Shown in pieces: positions 49,162 through 58,355 of a stretch of DNA of 64,000 bases. The notes below the pieces were generated by a model that was not told the DNA's origin, ran no database searches, and saw only the letters and a list, made by a program, of their open reading frames with translations. Position 1 is the first letter of the stretch; each line of letters starts with the position of its first letter. Position numbers and translations under genes: made by a program. The stretch is from NCBI RefSeq assembly GCF_016741815.1, contig NZ_JAERRJ010000002.1, positions 558,001 through 622,000 on the forward strand, given 5' to 3'. The DNA comes from Nocardia acididurans (GTDB lineage: Bacteria > Actinomycetota > Actinomycetes > Mycobacteriales > Mycobacteriaceae).

Positions 49162-52100
49162 TCACTCGGCGAGCGCCGCGGCCAACAGCTCGAGGTAATG
49201 CTCCACCGGCTCCAGCGTGACCAGCCCGGTTCCGGCGCCCGCGAGTTCGGCTGCGGCAGGACGCAATCGGTCGTGGATGCGCCGGATGAGGGGCTGCTCA
49301 CCGAGGGCCAGCGCGGCCCTGGCCACCAGGCACAGCCGCAGCTCCAGCAGCAGATCCGCGGGCGGATCCGGCAGGGCGAGAACAGCATCGCGCGCCGCGC
49401 CGGGCACGCCGCGCTCGAGCAGGATGAGCGGCCGCACCCACGGCTCGTGCGGCCCCCACTCGGTGCCGGGATCCTGATCCACCGCCAACCCGTGCCGAAG
49501 CCTGACGCACAGCAGTGCGAGCGGGAGCAGGCCGTCGGCGAGGCCCGGCATCGCCGTGGGCGCAAAGGCCGCCGACGCCGAGCGATACGCGGCCTCGGCC
49601 TCGGCGCTCGTTCCCGTAATCGATTGGCGCAGAGCCGAGTACCACGCCGTGAACACTCCCACCAGCGGTAGGTCGTAGCGCTCCGCCAGGGCGTCGACGG
49701 CGCGGGCGGCAGTGTCGGCGGCATCGAAATCCGCCATGGCGCTGAATGATTGGATGCGGATCAGCTGCCCCAGCACCTCGAAGGTCACCAGATCGTGCGC
49801 CCGGGCGAGCTCGATCAGGTCCGCGCCGATGCGGGCTCGCTCGGGCGCCAGGCCCGCACGGTGGAAGGTCTGCATGAACTGTGCGTTGCGGACGAGCGCG
49901 CGCAGGGACGGCCGGTCCAGTGCAGCGGCAAGAGTTTCCGCCTCGGCGATGGCCGTCCGGGCGCGTTCGGTGCCGGCTGCCCGGAGCTCGAGGGCGATGG
50001 CCACCAGCAACCGGCAGCGCAGTTCCCGGTCGGCGTCGGGCAGTTCGCGCAGCGCCCATTCGGCGGTGGCCACCACCTGATCGGCCAGCCGGGGATCATC
50101 GGTATCCGTCCACACCGCGGGCACATCGAAGGCGACGACCACCCGCGCGGCGACCTCCGGGTCGGCCAGACCCCGCGCCGTCCGCAGTGCCGCACCGCGA
50201 TACCACCGGGCCTCGGCCAACCGGCCGGTCACCGCGAGCGCGCGAATCAGCCCCGTCAGCGCCATCAACCGATCCCGCACGAGATCCGCGCCGCCCTCGG
50301 AACCACTCCGCGCACCGCGTTCGGCTGCGACACCGAAATCACCGCGTAGGTCATGGGGCGCAGCGGTATTCGACGCCACGGACGAACCCCCGAGCACCAG
50401 CGCACCCGCATCGAACCCTGCCGGGTTGTCGATCGCCTCGTGCCCATCATGGGGGTGCGCCACCCGCGCGCCCGGGGAGTCCTGTCCGGTCGATTCGAAC
50501 GGCACGCGTCCAGCCGAATCATCGCGAAGGAGACGGGGTGTGACAGCGGATCCACCGCGCGATCCAGCCCCACCAGCGAACCCGCCGGACGATCCAGCCC
50601 CACCAGCGAACCCGCCGGACGATCCAGCCCCACCAGCGAACCCGCCGGACGATCCAGCCCCACCAGCGAACCCGCCGGACGATCCAGCCGCACCAGCAGA
50701 TCCGCTGGACGATCCTGCCGCACCAGCAGATCCGCCGCGCGATAGTGGCGCGGGCGCGGAGTCGATGCCGGATCCGGCAGCACCGAGCCGGTCGTAGGCG
50801 GCCACCGCGTCACCCCACCAGCGGGCTGCCTCATGGGGTGCGAAGACCTGTTCCGCGGCTCGGGCGGCCGCGGTGGCGTAGCGGGCGGCCTGTGCGGCGG
50901 TGGATCGCGTTGCGGCGCTGACGAAGTGGTGGGCGAGTAGCGCGGCATCGGCGGTGCCGCGCCGCTCCAGCAGTTCCCCGGCTCGGGTGTGCCAGAGCGA
51001 GCGGCGCAGGGCGGGGATGTCGCGGTACACCACGTCACGGACGAGCGCGTGTGTGAAAGCGACTGTGGTCGTGTCGGATTCGGTGAGGAACTCGGCGCGC
51101 GACGCGGCCTCCACCGCGGCCAGGACGCCGGGCGGGTCTCCGGACACCTCGGTCAGCAGTTCGGCGTCAACCTCGACGCCGAGCACCGACGCCTGCTGCA
51201 GCACGGTGCGTTCCGGTTCGGGAATGCGGGACAGGCGGTGCCGCACCACATCCCGGACGCCGGGCGGTACCGCGGTCAGGGCGTCGGCACCCTCTTCGCT
51301 CAGCAGGCGGGCGAGCTCTCTGGTGAGGAACGGATTTCCGGTGCCGCGCCGATGGATTCGGTGCACCGTGCTGTCGCTCACGCCGGTTCCGGCCAGGGCG
51401 CGCACCAGGTCGGCGGTTTCCGGCTCGCTCAGGCCGTGGAGCTGCAGGCGCAGCGGTTCCGCTCGGGCCAGGCGCGCGAGGGCCGCTGTCAGCGCGGCAT
51501 TCGTGTCGGTGCCTCGATACGCGGCGACGAGGAGCAGCGGGCCGTCCATGGGCGCGGCGGACAGCGCGATCAGCAGGTCGAGGGTTTCCTCACCTGCCCA
51601 GTGCAGATCGTCGAAGACCACGAGCAGTGGGGCTTGTCGGGCCACCGATCGCAGGTAGTCCACGGCGGCCTGGTGCGCCTGGAAGCGCGCCACCACCGGG
51701 TCCGAGCTGTCGGGTTCGACGGAATCGTGCCGGGTGAACGGGAACTCGGGCGTGAGACGCTCCAGAATGCGGGTCCACGGCCAGTTCGGGGGCGTGCCGC
51801 GATCCTCGGGACTCGGGCCCCAGGCGGTGGCCCATCCCTGCTCGGCCAGTTCGGCCGAGAAGACCTCCGCCAGTGCGGTTTTGCCCGCGCCCTCGGTGCC
51901 GGAGATCAGGGCGAGGACCGGCTTGTCGCGCCGCGAGACGGTCTCGGCGGCGGAATGCAGCAGAGCCAATTGCGGTGCACGGCCGACGAACAGCGCGGGT
52001 TTGGGGATTCCGGCAGGGTGGGCGGGGATGGTGACGGCTGCCGGCTCGGGTGCGAGGTCCGGGGATTGGGCGAGGACGGCGGTTTCGAGGGCGCGCAGGG

Positions 52101-52824
52101 CAGGGCCGGGGTCGATGCCGAGTTCGGTGCGCAGCCGGTCTCGGACCGTACGCAGGGCAGCCAGCGCATCGGCCTGCCTTCCCGCGCGGTAGAGCGCGAG
52201 GACCAAGGTGTGCCAACCGTTCTCGCGGAGCGGATGCGCGGCGAGATGGGCTTCGAGGACGGCGGCGGCCTCGGTGTAGCGGCCGAGGATCACCAGGGCG
52301 GAGGCGCGCTGTTCGATTGCCAGCAGGCGTAATTCGTCCAGGCGGGCGATTTCGGCACGGGCCCAGGGGCGCTCGGCGAATTCGGCGTAGGCCGGACCCT
52401 GCCAGAGGGCCGGGGCGGCATCGAAGATATTGCCCGGTGCGCCGAAGGCCGCGGCTACCGCCGGTGCGCCCGCGGCGAGCAGGTCGCCGGATTCGCGGAC
52501 CAGGTTCTCGAAGCGGCGGCTGTCGAGGCCGTCCGGGTGCAGGGCGTAGCCGGGGGCCTCGGTCACCAGGATCGTCGCCGGGTGCCGGGGTGGTCTGTTC
52601 GGTTCCAGGATGCGGCGCAGGTCGGAGACGAAGGTCTGGAGGGTGCCGACGGGGTCGCGCGGCGGGTCCTCCCACAGGTCGTCGACGAGCTGATGGACGG
52701 GGACCACGCGTTCGCCGGCGATGAGCAGGCGTGCCAGCAGGGCACGGTGGCGCGGGCCCTTCAGCGGCAGCGCGCCGCGCTCGTCCACCGCCCGCAGCGG
52801 GCCGAGCACCTGAAAGTACGCCAC
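49162..52824 (-). CDS. Large SARP/BTAD-AAA transcriptional regulator with tandem repeats
   Basis: A 1,220-residue AfsR-like regulator. Residues about 1-95 form an OmpR-type winged helix (FQVLGPLRAVDERGALPLKG), 100-250 the BTAD domain (ALYRAGRQADALAALRTVRD), about 280-600 an ATPase with Walker A (SGTEGAGKTALAEVF) and Walker B (LLVVFDDLHWAGEETLDLL), then helical repeats. Residues about 695-760 hold a Gly/Ser/Ala tandem repeat. GTG 52824 lies 8 bp after TAGAGT, so the gene may be leaderless; the frame extends upstream. Targets unknown; AfsR-like proteins activate secondary metabolism or stress genes. Confidence 0.9.
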   Translation of the reverse strand: MAYFQVLGPLRAVDERGALPLKGPRHRALLARLLIAGERVVPVHQLVDDLWEDPPRDPVGTLQTFVSDLRRILEPNRPPRHPATILVTEAPGYALHPDGLDSRRFENLVRESGDLLAAGAPAVAAAFGAPGNIFDAAPALWQGPAYAEFAERPWARAEIARLDELRLLAIEQRASALVILGRYTEAAAVLEAHLAAHPLRENGWHTLVLALYRAGRQADALAALRTVRDRLRTELGIDPGPALRALETAVLAQSPDLAPEPAAVTIPAHPAGIPKPALFVGRAPQLALLHSAAETVSRRDKPVLALISGTEGAGKTALAEVFSAELAEQGWATAWGPSPEDRGTPPNWPWTRILERLTPEFPFTRHDSVEPDSSDPVVARFQAHQAAVDYLRSVARQAPLLVVFDDLHWAGEETLDLLIALSAAPMDGPLLLVAAYRGTDTNAALTAALARLARAEPLRLQLHGLSEPETADLVRALAGTGVSDSTVHRIHRRGTGNPFLTRELARLLSEEGADALTAVPPGVRDVVRHRLSRIPEPERTVLQQASVLGVEVDAELLTEVSGDPPGVLAAVEAASRAEFLTESDTTTVAFTHALVRDVVYRDIPALRRSLWHTRAGELLERRGTADAALLAHHFVSAATRSTAAQAARYATAAARAAEQVFAPHEAARWWGDAVAAYDRLGAAGSGIDSAPAPLSRGGSAGAAGSSSGSAGAAGSSGGFAGGAGSSGGFAGGAGSSGGFAGGAGSSGGFAGGAGSRGGSAVTPRLLRDDSAGRVPFESTGQDSPGARVAHPHDGHEAIDNPAGFDAGALVLGGSSVASNTAAPHDLRGDFGVAAERGARSGSEGGADLVRDRLMALTGLIRALAVTGRLAEARWYRGAALRTARGLADPEVAARVVVAFDVPAVWTDTDDPRLADQVVATAEWALRELPDADRELRCRLLVAIALELRAAGTERARTAIAEAETLAAALDRPSLRALVRNAQFMQTFHRAGLAPERARIGADLIELARAHDLVTFEVLGQLIRIQSFSAMADFDAADTAARAVDALAERYDLPLVGVFTAWYSALRQSITGTSAEAEAAYRSASAAFAPTAMPGLADGLLPLALLCVRLRHGLAVDQDPGTEWGPHEPWVRPLILLERGVPGAARDAVLALPDPPADLLLELRLCLVARAALALGEQPLIRRIHDRLRPAAAELAGAGTGLVTLEPVEHYLELLAAALAE
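50551..50730 (-). repeat. 30-bp tandem repeat within the regulator gene (six units)
   Basis: Six adjoining 30-bp units, three of them (50581-50670) identical, the outer ones diverged. Each encodes a ten-residue unit like GSSGGFAGGA on the minus strand. Because units are multiples of three, copy number can change without frameshift. Confidence 0.9.
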
Positions 52825-52970
52825 GCCTGCCGACTCTATCGGTGTGCCCGCCGCGCCCGCCGGACCGCCGCTGCGCGGTTGCTGATCACCCTGCTGACTC
52901 GATGCTGACCGGCCGCTGAGCGCCCTCGGCCAGGCTCGGTGCGACCGAGCAATCATCGAAAGGAATACCG

Positions 52971-53849
52971 ATGTCCCTCCGCATTCCCGGGTTCGACTAC
53001 CAGCGCGTCACGGTCGCCGACGGCGTGGCGCTCCAGGTCGCGGTCGCCGGACAGGGCAGTCCGATCGTGCTGCTGCACGGGCTGCCGCAGACCCATCTCA
53101 TGTGGCGGCATGTGGCCGCGGAGCTGGCGGCTGAGCACACCGTGATCTGCCCGGACCTGCGCGGCTACGGCGACAGCGACAAGCCGATCGACACCGACGG
53201 CACGACCTACGCCAAGCGCACCATGGGCAACGATATCGTCGCTCTCGCACAGGCTTTCGGCCATGACCGGTTCGCGCTGGCCGGGCACGACCGCGGCGCG
53301 CTGGTGGCGATTCGCACCGCTCTCGACCATCCCGAGCGGGTGAGCCATCTGCTGTCCCTGGATGTGCTGCCGACCGTCGACTCCTGGGAGATCCTGCACG
53401 GCCGGACCGCCGCCGTCGCCTTCCACCTGTTCCTCATGGCCCAGCCGCAGGGCATGCCCGAACAGCTCATCGGCGCGAATCCGGACGCGTTCTTCGGCTA
53501 CTTCCTCGAGAGCTGGGCGCAGCACCCGGAGGCCATCCCGGCCGATGTCCGCGCGGCGTATCTGGCGGCGTCGCGGGCGGCGGTGCCCTCCATCGTGGCC
53601 GATTGCCGCGCCTCCGCCCACATCGACGTCGATCACGACCTGGCCGATCGGGCGGCGGGCACCACGCTGCGCATGCCGGTGACCGTGGTGCAGCAGGACT
53701 GGGGTTCGGCGCTGGGCTTCGACGCGCGGTCCGTGTGGAGCGCCTGGGCTCCGGACCTGCGTCACGAGACCGTCACCTGCGGACATTTCATGGCCGAGGA
53801 GGATCCCACCGAAATCGTCCGCGCCACAAGGGAATTGCTGAAGCGCTAG
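52971..53849 (+). CDS. Haloacetate dehalogenase-like alpha/beta hydrolase
   Basis: A 292-residue hydrolase resembling fluoroacetate dehalogenases: IVLLHGLPQTHLMWRHVA, the Asp nucleophile in AGHDRGALVA, LSLDVLPTVDSWEI, and catalytic His in CGHFMAEEDP. Family members hydrolyse haloacetates or epoxides. AAAGGAATACCG lies before ATG. The last 4 bp overlap the convergent TetR gene. Substrate is not established. Confidence 0.85.
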   Translation: MSLRIPGFDYQRVTVADGVALQVAVAGQGSPIVLLHGLPQTHLMWRHVAAELAAEHTVICPDLRGYGDSDKPIDTDGTTYAKRTMGNDIVALAQAFGHDRFALAGHDRGALVAIRTALDHPERVSHLLSLDVLPTVDSWEILHGRTAAVAFHLFLMAQPQGMPEQLIGANPDAFFGYFLESWAQHPEAIPADVRAAYLAASRAAVPSIVADCRASAHIDVDHDLADRAAGTTLRMPVTVVQQDWGSALGFDARSVWSAWAPDLRHETVTCGHFMAEEDPTEIVRATRELLKR

Positions 53850-54442
53850 GCGCGGATCTCGAGTCGCCGCACCAGTGCGACCAGCGCGGCCCGCAGGGCG
53901 TCCGGATCATCGGTGTCCGCGCCGAGGATCATCCGGACCACCTGCGGCACCGCGAAGAACCAGGCCGCCAGAGCCGCGACCGCGTACAGCAGATATCCGG
54001 GCGCGACCTCGTCGGGCAGGGCACCGGCCCGCTGTGCCGCCGCCAGCGAGGCCACCTTCTCCGCGTAGTGCGAGGCGCGCGCCGAGGCGGCGGGCAGTTC
54101 ACCGTCCTGCTGCTGCAGGCCCTCCCAGTGCAGCAGGCGCAGGAACTGCGGGTGGGTGCGGTGGTAGTCGAAGACGTGCCCGGCGTACTCGGCCAGATCC
54201 CCGGCATGGTCGGCGCTGAGCGGGCTGGCCGCCGCGAGCTGTTCGAGCTGATCGGTGAGCACGGCCTCGAACAGCCCGCGTTTGTCGCCGAAGTACTGGT
54301 AGATGCGTTCCTTGTTGATGCCCGCGCGGGTGGCGATGGCGGCGACGCGGGCCCCGTCGGGTCCGCGTTCGGCGAATTCGTGCACCGCTGCCTCGAGCAG
54401 CCGCCGTTTGGTTCCCTCGGTATCCCACGCCATGTGGTCCAT
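53846..54442 (-). CDS. TetR-family regulator, probable repressor of ilvD
   Basis: A 198-residue regulator: [20 protein letters not shown], then [20 protein letters not shown] form the HTH. ATG 54442 or 54433. It is divergent from ilvD with two near-identical palindromes between, so it very likely controls itself and ilvD. Confidence 0.88.
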   Translation of the reverse strand: MDHMAWDTEGTKRRLLEAAVHEFAERGPDGARVAAIATRAGINKERIYQYFGDKRGLFEAVLTDQLEQLAAASPLSADHAGDLAEYAGHVFDYHRTHPQFLRLLHWEGLQQQDGELPAASARASHYAEKVASLAAAQRAGALPDEVAPGYLLYAVAALAAWFFAVPQVVRMILGADTDDPDALRAALVALVRRLEIRA

Positions 54443-54450
54443 CCAACCAT

Positions 54451-54470
54451 CTGCAACCGTACGGTTGCAG
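54451..54470. promoter_or_regulatory. TetR operator 1 (perfect 20-bp palindrome)
   Basis: CTGCAACCGTACGGTTGCAG, a perfect palindrome 8 bp upstream of the TetR start. Confidence 0.85.
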
Positions 54471-54492
54471 TTGACCCGACTCTATGTCAAAC

Positions 54493-54510
54493 TCCAACCG
54501 TACGGTTGCA
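54493..54510. promoter_or_regulatory. TetR operator 2 (near-perfect copy)
   Basis: TCCAACCGTACGGTTGCA, the same core CAACCGTACGGTTG with one outer mismatch, 20 bp upstream of the ilvD start; the two palindrome centres are about 41 bp apart. Confidence 0.83.
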
Positions 54511-54530
54511 GATTGTCAGGAGGTGGCGTC

Positions 54531-56375
54531 GTGCCGGAATTGCGTTCACGAACGGTCACGCACGGCCGGAATATGGCGGGGGCCCGCGCCCTCATGCGCG
54601 CCAGCGGGGTGCCCTCGGCCGATATCGGGCGCAAGCCCGTCATCGCCGTCGCCAACAGCTTCACCGAGTTCGTGCCGGGGCACACCCACCTGCAGCCGGT
54701 CGGGCGGATCGTCTCCGAGGCGGTGCGCGCGGCCGGCGGCATCCCGCGCGAGTTCAACACCATCGCCATCGACGACGGAATCGCCATGGGGCACAGCGGA
54801 ATGCTGTACTCGCTACCGTCGCGCGATCTCATCGCGGATTCGATCGAGTACATGGTGAACGCGCACTGCGCGGACGCCCTGGTGTGTATCTCCAACTGCG
54901 ACAAGATAACTCCGGGCATGCTCATGGCGGCCATGCGATTGAACATCCCCACGGTGTTCGTCTCCGGCGGCCCCATGGAGGGCGGCACCGCCGTGCTGGT
55001 GGACGGCACCGTGCGCAGCCGCCTGGATCTCATCACCACCATGGCGGCCGCCGTCGCGCCCCAGGTGTCGGATGCGGATATGGCGCTCATCGAGGAGAAC
55101 GCCTGCCCCACCTGCGGCTCCTGCGCGGGTATGTTCACCGCGAATTCGATGAACTGCCTCACCGAGGCGCTGGGCCTGGCACTGCCGGGCAATGGCACGA
55201 CCCTGGCCACTCACACCGCCCGCCGCGAGCTGTACGAGGCGGCGGGGCATACGGTCATGGAGCTGACCCGCCGCTACTACGACGCCGACGATGACCGGGT
55301 GCTGCCCCGGAACATCGCCTCCGCCAAGGCTTTCGACAATGCCATGGCCCTCGATCTGGCCATGGGCGGCTCCACCAACACGGTGCTGCACCTGCTGGCC
55401 GCCGCGCAGGAGGCCGGCCTGGACTACACGCTCACCGATATCGAGAAGATGTCGCTGCAGGTGCCGTGCCTGTGCAAGGTGGCGCCCAACGGCAGCTACC
55501 TGATGGAGGACGTGCACCGCGCCGGCGGAATGCCCGCCCTGCTCGGCGAACTCGACCGCGCGGGCCTGCTGCACCGGGATGTGCATGCGGTGCACGCGGA
55601 TTCGCTCACCGAGTGGCTCAGCGAATGGGATGTGCGCGGACCCGCCCCCTCGGACCGAGCAGTCGAACTGTTCCATGCCGCGCCGGGCGGAAAGCGTTCC
55701 GCCACCGCGTTCTCGCAATCCGAACGCTGGGATTCCCTCGACGCGGACGCCGCCGAGGGCTGTATTCACGATGTCGCGCACGCCTTCTCCCGCGACGGCG
55801 GACTGGCCGTGCTGCGCGGCAACCTCTCCCCCGACGGCGCGGTGGTGAAATCCGCGGGCGTGGACGAATCCATGCACACCTTCACCGGCCCGGCCGTCGT
55901 GGCCGAATCACAGGAGGAGGCGGTGGATGCCATCCTCACCGGCAGGCTGCGCCCCGGCGATGTGCTGGTGATCCGCTACGAGGGCCCGCGCGGCGGACCC
56001 GGCATGCAGGAAATGCTGTATCCCACCGCATATCTCAAGGGTCGCGGCCTGGCGGACAAGTGCGCCGTCGTCACCGACGGCCGGTTCTCGGGTGGTTCCT
56101 CGGGCCTGTCCATCGGGCACATCTCCCCCGAGGCCGCCGCCGGCGGTCCACTGGCCCTGGTGCGCGACGGCGACATCCTCTGCATCGACATCCCCTCACG
56201 GACCCTGACTTTCGAAGTCGACGAGGAGGAGATCGCCGCGCGCCGCACGGCGGTGGAGGCCGACGGCGGCTACCGGCCGCGCGCCCGCGACCGGCAGGTC
56301 TCTCTCGCACTGCGCACCTACGCCCTCCTGGCCACCTCGGCCGATCGGGGCGCGGTGCGCGATCCCGCGGGCTAG
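54531..56375 (+). CDS. ilvD: Dihydroxy-acid dehydratase
   Basis: Iron-sulfur dehydratase (614 residues) of branched-chain amino acid synthesis: makes 2-keto acids from 2,3-dihydroxy acids for valine, isoleucine and CoA precursors. Seen: [32 protein letters not shown] (cluster Cys), [27 protein letters not shown] and [18 protein letters not shown] 54531 has GGAGGT 7 bp upstream. Control by a divergent TetR is unusual; a second, specialised role (e.g. sugar acid dehydratase) is possible, since other ilv genes are absent here. Confidence 0.92.
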   Translation: MPELRSRTVTHGRNMAGARALMRASGVPSADIGRKPVIAVANSFTEFVPGHTHLQPVGRIVSEAVRAAGGIPREFNTIAIDDGIAMGHSGMLYSLPSRDLIADSIEYMVNAHCADALVCISNCDKITPGMLMAAMRLNIPTVFVSGGPMEGGTAVLVDGTVRSRLDLITTMAAAVAPQVSDADMALIEENACPTCGSCAGMFTANSMNCLTEALGLALPGNGTTLATHTARRELYEAAGHTVMELTRRYYDADDDRVLPRNIASAKAFDNAMALDLAMGGSTNTVLHLLAAAQEAGLDYTLTDIEKMSLQVPCLCKVAPNGSYLMEDVHRAGGMPALLGELDRAGLLHRDVHAVHADSLTEWLSEWDVRGPAPSDRAVELFHAAPGGKRSATAFSQSERWDSLDADAAEGCIHDVAHAFSRDGGLAVLRGNLSPDGAVVKSAGVDESMHTFTGPAVVAESQEEAVDAILTGRLRPGDVLVIRYEGPRGGPGMQEMLYPTAYLKGRGLADKCAVVTDGRFSGGSSGLSIGHISPEAAAGGPLALVRDGDILCIDIPSRTLTFEVDEEEIAARRTAVEADGGYRPRARDRQVSLALRTYALLATSADRGAVRDPAG

Positions 56376-56579
56376 CTCGTCGGCACCTCCCTCGGCGGTG
56401 GATGTGCCGGAGAGATTCGGCACAACGACCGCAACAGTCACGGTAACCGAGCGGTCTGTTCGATGGACCCGATTGCGCCACAGGGTTTTTCACGCACGCA
56501 GAATTCATCCCGGTGTCAGCTGCGCGTCACCGCGACGAGCGGGGGTTCCGGGCCACCGGCATCCTTGTTAGCGTGGCGT

Positions 56580-57425
56580 ATGACCAGCGAATCCGCACAG
56601 CTCCGGCGTGCGCAGCTCCGGGATTTCCTGCGCAGCCGGCGCGAACGGCTCACCCCCGGCGAGGTCGGAATTCCCGGCTCCGGCCGACGGCGCACACCGG
56701 GGCTGCGGCGCGAGGAGGTCGCGGTGCTGGCCGGGGTCGGGGTGTCCTGGTACACGTGGCTCGAACAGGGGCGCGATATCACGGTGTCGGCGGATGTCCT
56801 GGACGCGGTGGCGGGCGCGCTGCGGCTCGCCGAACCCGAACGGGCGCACCTGTATCTGCTGGCCGGACTGAACCCGCCGCCCCTCGGTGGCGCGGGAGGC
56901 GGCGAGGTCACGCCGGAAATGCGGCAACTGCTCGACTCCTGGGCCGAACAGCCCGCGCTGCTGCGCGATCGGTACTGGAATGTGCTGGCCTACAACGACA
57001 CCGCTCGCGCGGTCATGGGCTTCGACGGGACCCCGCGCAACTGCCTGATCACCTTCTTCACCAGTCCGCGCTATCTGGCCATGCGCGAGATCTGGGAATC
57101 GGCGGCGCCTGCCGTGGCCGCCGCCTATCGCTCCGACGCGGCGCACGCGCCGGGTGACCCGGAGTTCCGGCGAGTGGTGGCGCAACTCGGCTCCGAGAGC
57201 CCGGAGTTCGCGGAGCTGTGGGCGCGCCACGAGGTGGGAGTGCCGGTGCAGGCGGTGAACGCGCTGCGGCATCCCGAGATCGGGGAGCTGTTCTTCGACG
57301 CGATCACGCTGACGGTCAGCGACCGGCCGGATTGGTCGGTGGTGCTCTACAACCCGAAACCCGGCACCGAGACGGCACTGCGCCTGGCTCGGCTGCGCAA
57401 CCTGCGCCTCGCGGCACCGGCCTGA
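56580..57425 (+). CDS. XRE regulator with MmyB-like ligand domain
   Basis: A 281-residue regulator. Residues about 10-85 form the HTH (RTPGLRREEVAVLAGVGVSW, then YTWLEQGRDITVSADVLDAV). Residues about 110-270 form the MmyB-like domain (WNVLAYNDTARAVMGF), often fatty-acid binding. ATG 56580 lies 5 bp after TAGCGT, so the message may be leaderless. It precedes an SDR gene on the same strand; MmyB regulators often control neighbouring SDR genes. Confidence 0.9.
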   Translation: MTSESAQLRRAQLRDFLRSRRERLTPGEVGIPGSGRRRTPGLRREEVAVLAGVGVSWYTWLEQGRDITVSADVLDAVAGALRLAEPERAHLYLLAGLNPPPLGGAGGGEVTPEMRQLLDSWAEQPALLRDRYWNVLAYNDTARAVMGFDGTPRNCLITFFTSPRYLAMREIWESAAPAVAAAYRSDAAHAPGDPEFRRVVAQLGSESPEFAELWARHEVGVPVQAVNALRHPEIGELFFDAITLTVSDRPDWSVVLYNPKPGTETALRLARLRNLRLAAPA

Positions 57426-57460
57426 CGGCCGTCCCGGCGTGGGTCACGGCCGCCTGACCA

Positions 57461-57509
57461 CCATGACGCGAGCTGCGACGGCGGCCTTGCTGCCATGACG
57501 CGAGCTGCG
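57461..57509 (+). repeat. 17-bp direct repeat upstream of SDR gene
   Basis: CCATGACGCGAGCTGCG occurs at 57461 and 57493, 32 bp apart; its first 9 bases recur at the SDR start (57589). Possibly operator sites or duplicated start contexts. Confidence 0.5.
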
Positions 57510-57590
57510 GCGGACGGATTATCCGGGTGGTGCCAGGCCTACGATAAACGCGCACTGTATACCTCTCGCGCGCGTCGGCACGCTGTTGCC

Positions 57591-58355
57591 ATGACGCAGA
57601 ACAGTTTCCGATTCGACGGCAAGATCGCACTCATCACCGGCGGCACCAGCGGGATGGGGCTGGCCACCGCGCGGCGGCTGCGCGCCGAGGGCGCACAGGT
57701 GATCATCACCGGACGCGACAAGGCCCGGTTGGACGCGGCGGTCGAGGAACTCGGCGAACGGGTGACCGGAGTCGCCGGGGATGCCACGAATCTCGCCGAC
57801 CTCGACGCGCTGGCCGAGCTTGTTCGCACCCGGTTCGGGCGACTCGACGTGGTGTTCGCCAATGCGGGCATCGGCGCTTTCCAGCCCATCGAGGCGGTGA
57901 CCGAGACCGAGTTCCACCGGGTGCTGGATACCAATTTCAAAGGTGCGTTCTTCACCATCCAGAAGACGCTGCCGTTGCTCCCCGATCACGCGGCGATCGT
58001 CATCAACGCCTCGTTCGCCCCGCGTCGCGGAGTGCCGGGGTCGGCGCTGTACTCCGCGTCCAAGGCGGCCGTGCACAATCTGGCGCGGTCGCTGGCGGCC
58101 GAACTGTCGCCCAGGGGAATTCGGGTGAACTCGGTGAGCCCCGGGTTCATCGACACCCCGGCCTTCCGATCCGAGCTGTCCGCCGAGGGCCAGGCGGCGG
58201 CCGGCGCGTCGGTGGCAGCCGGGCGGGTGGGGACCTCCGAGGAGGTGGCGGCGGCCGTCGCCTACCTCGCCTCCGGGGAGGCGTCCTATGTCAACGGGCA
58301 GGACCTGCTCGTCGACGGCGGCCTGATCTTCGCCGGCCCAGCCACCTCGCTCTAG
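57591..58355 (+). CDS. SDR-family oxidoreductase
   Basis: A 254-residue SDR: ITGGTSGMGLATARRLRAEG, NAGIGAFQPIEAVTE, and catalytic YSASK in GSALYSASKAAVHNLARSLA; C-terminal YVNGQDLLVDGGL. ATG 57591 chosen by homology; a poor ribosome site. The stop overlaps the convergent thiolase gene by 4 bp. Probably controlled by the upstream MmyB-type regulator; substrate unknown. Confidence 0.87.
   Translation: MTQNSFRFDGKIALITGGTSGMGLATARRLRAEGAQVIITGRDKARLDAAVEELGERVTGVAGDATNLADLDALAELVRTRFGRLDVVFANAGIGAFQPIEAVTETEFHRVLDTNFKGAFFTIQKTLPLLPDHAAIVINASFAPRRGVPGSALYSASKAAVHNLARSLAAELSPRGIRVNSVSPGFIDTPAFRSELSAEGQAAAGASVAAGRVGTSEEVAAAVAYLASGEASYVNGQDLLVDGGLIFAGPATSL

Noticed and set aside
50551..50730. Possible CRISPR array
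   Set aside because: Units are contiguous with no spacers and in frame within a coding gene.
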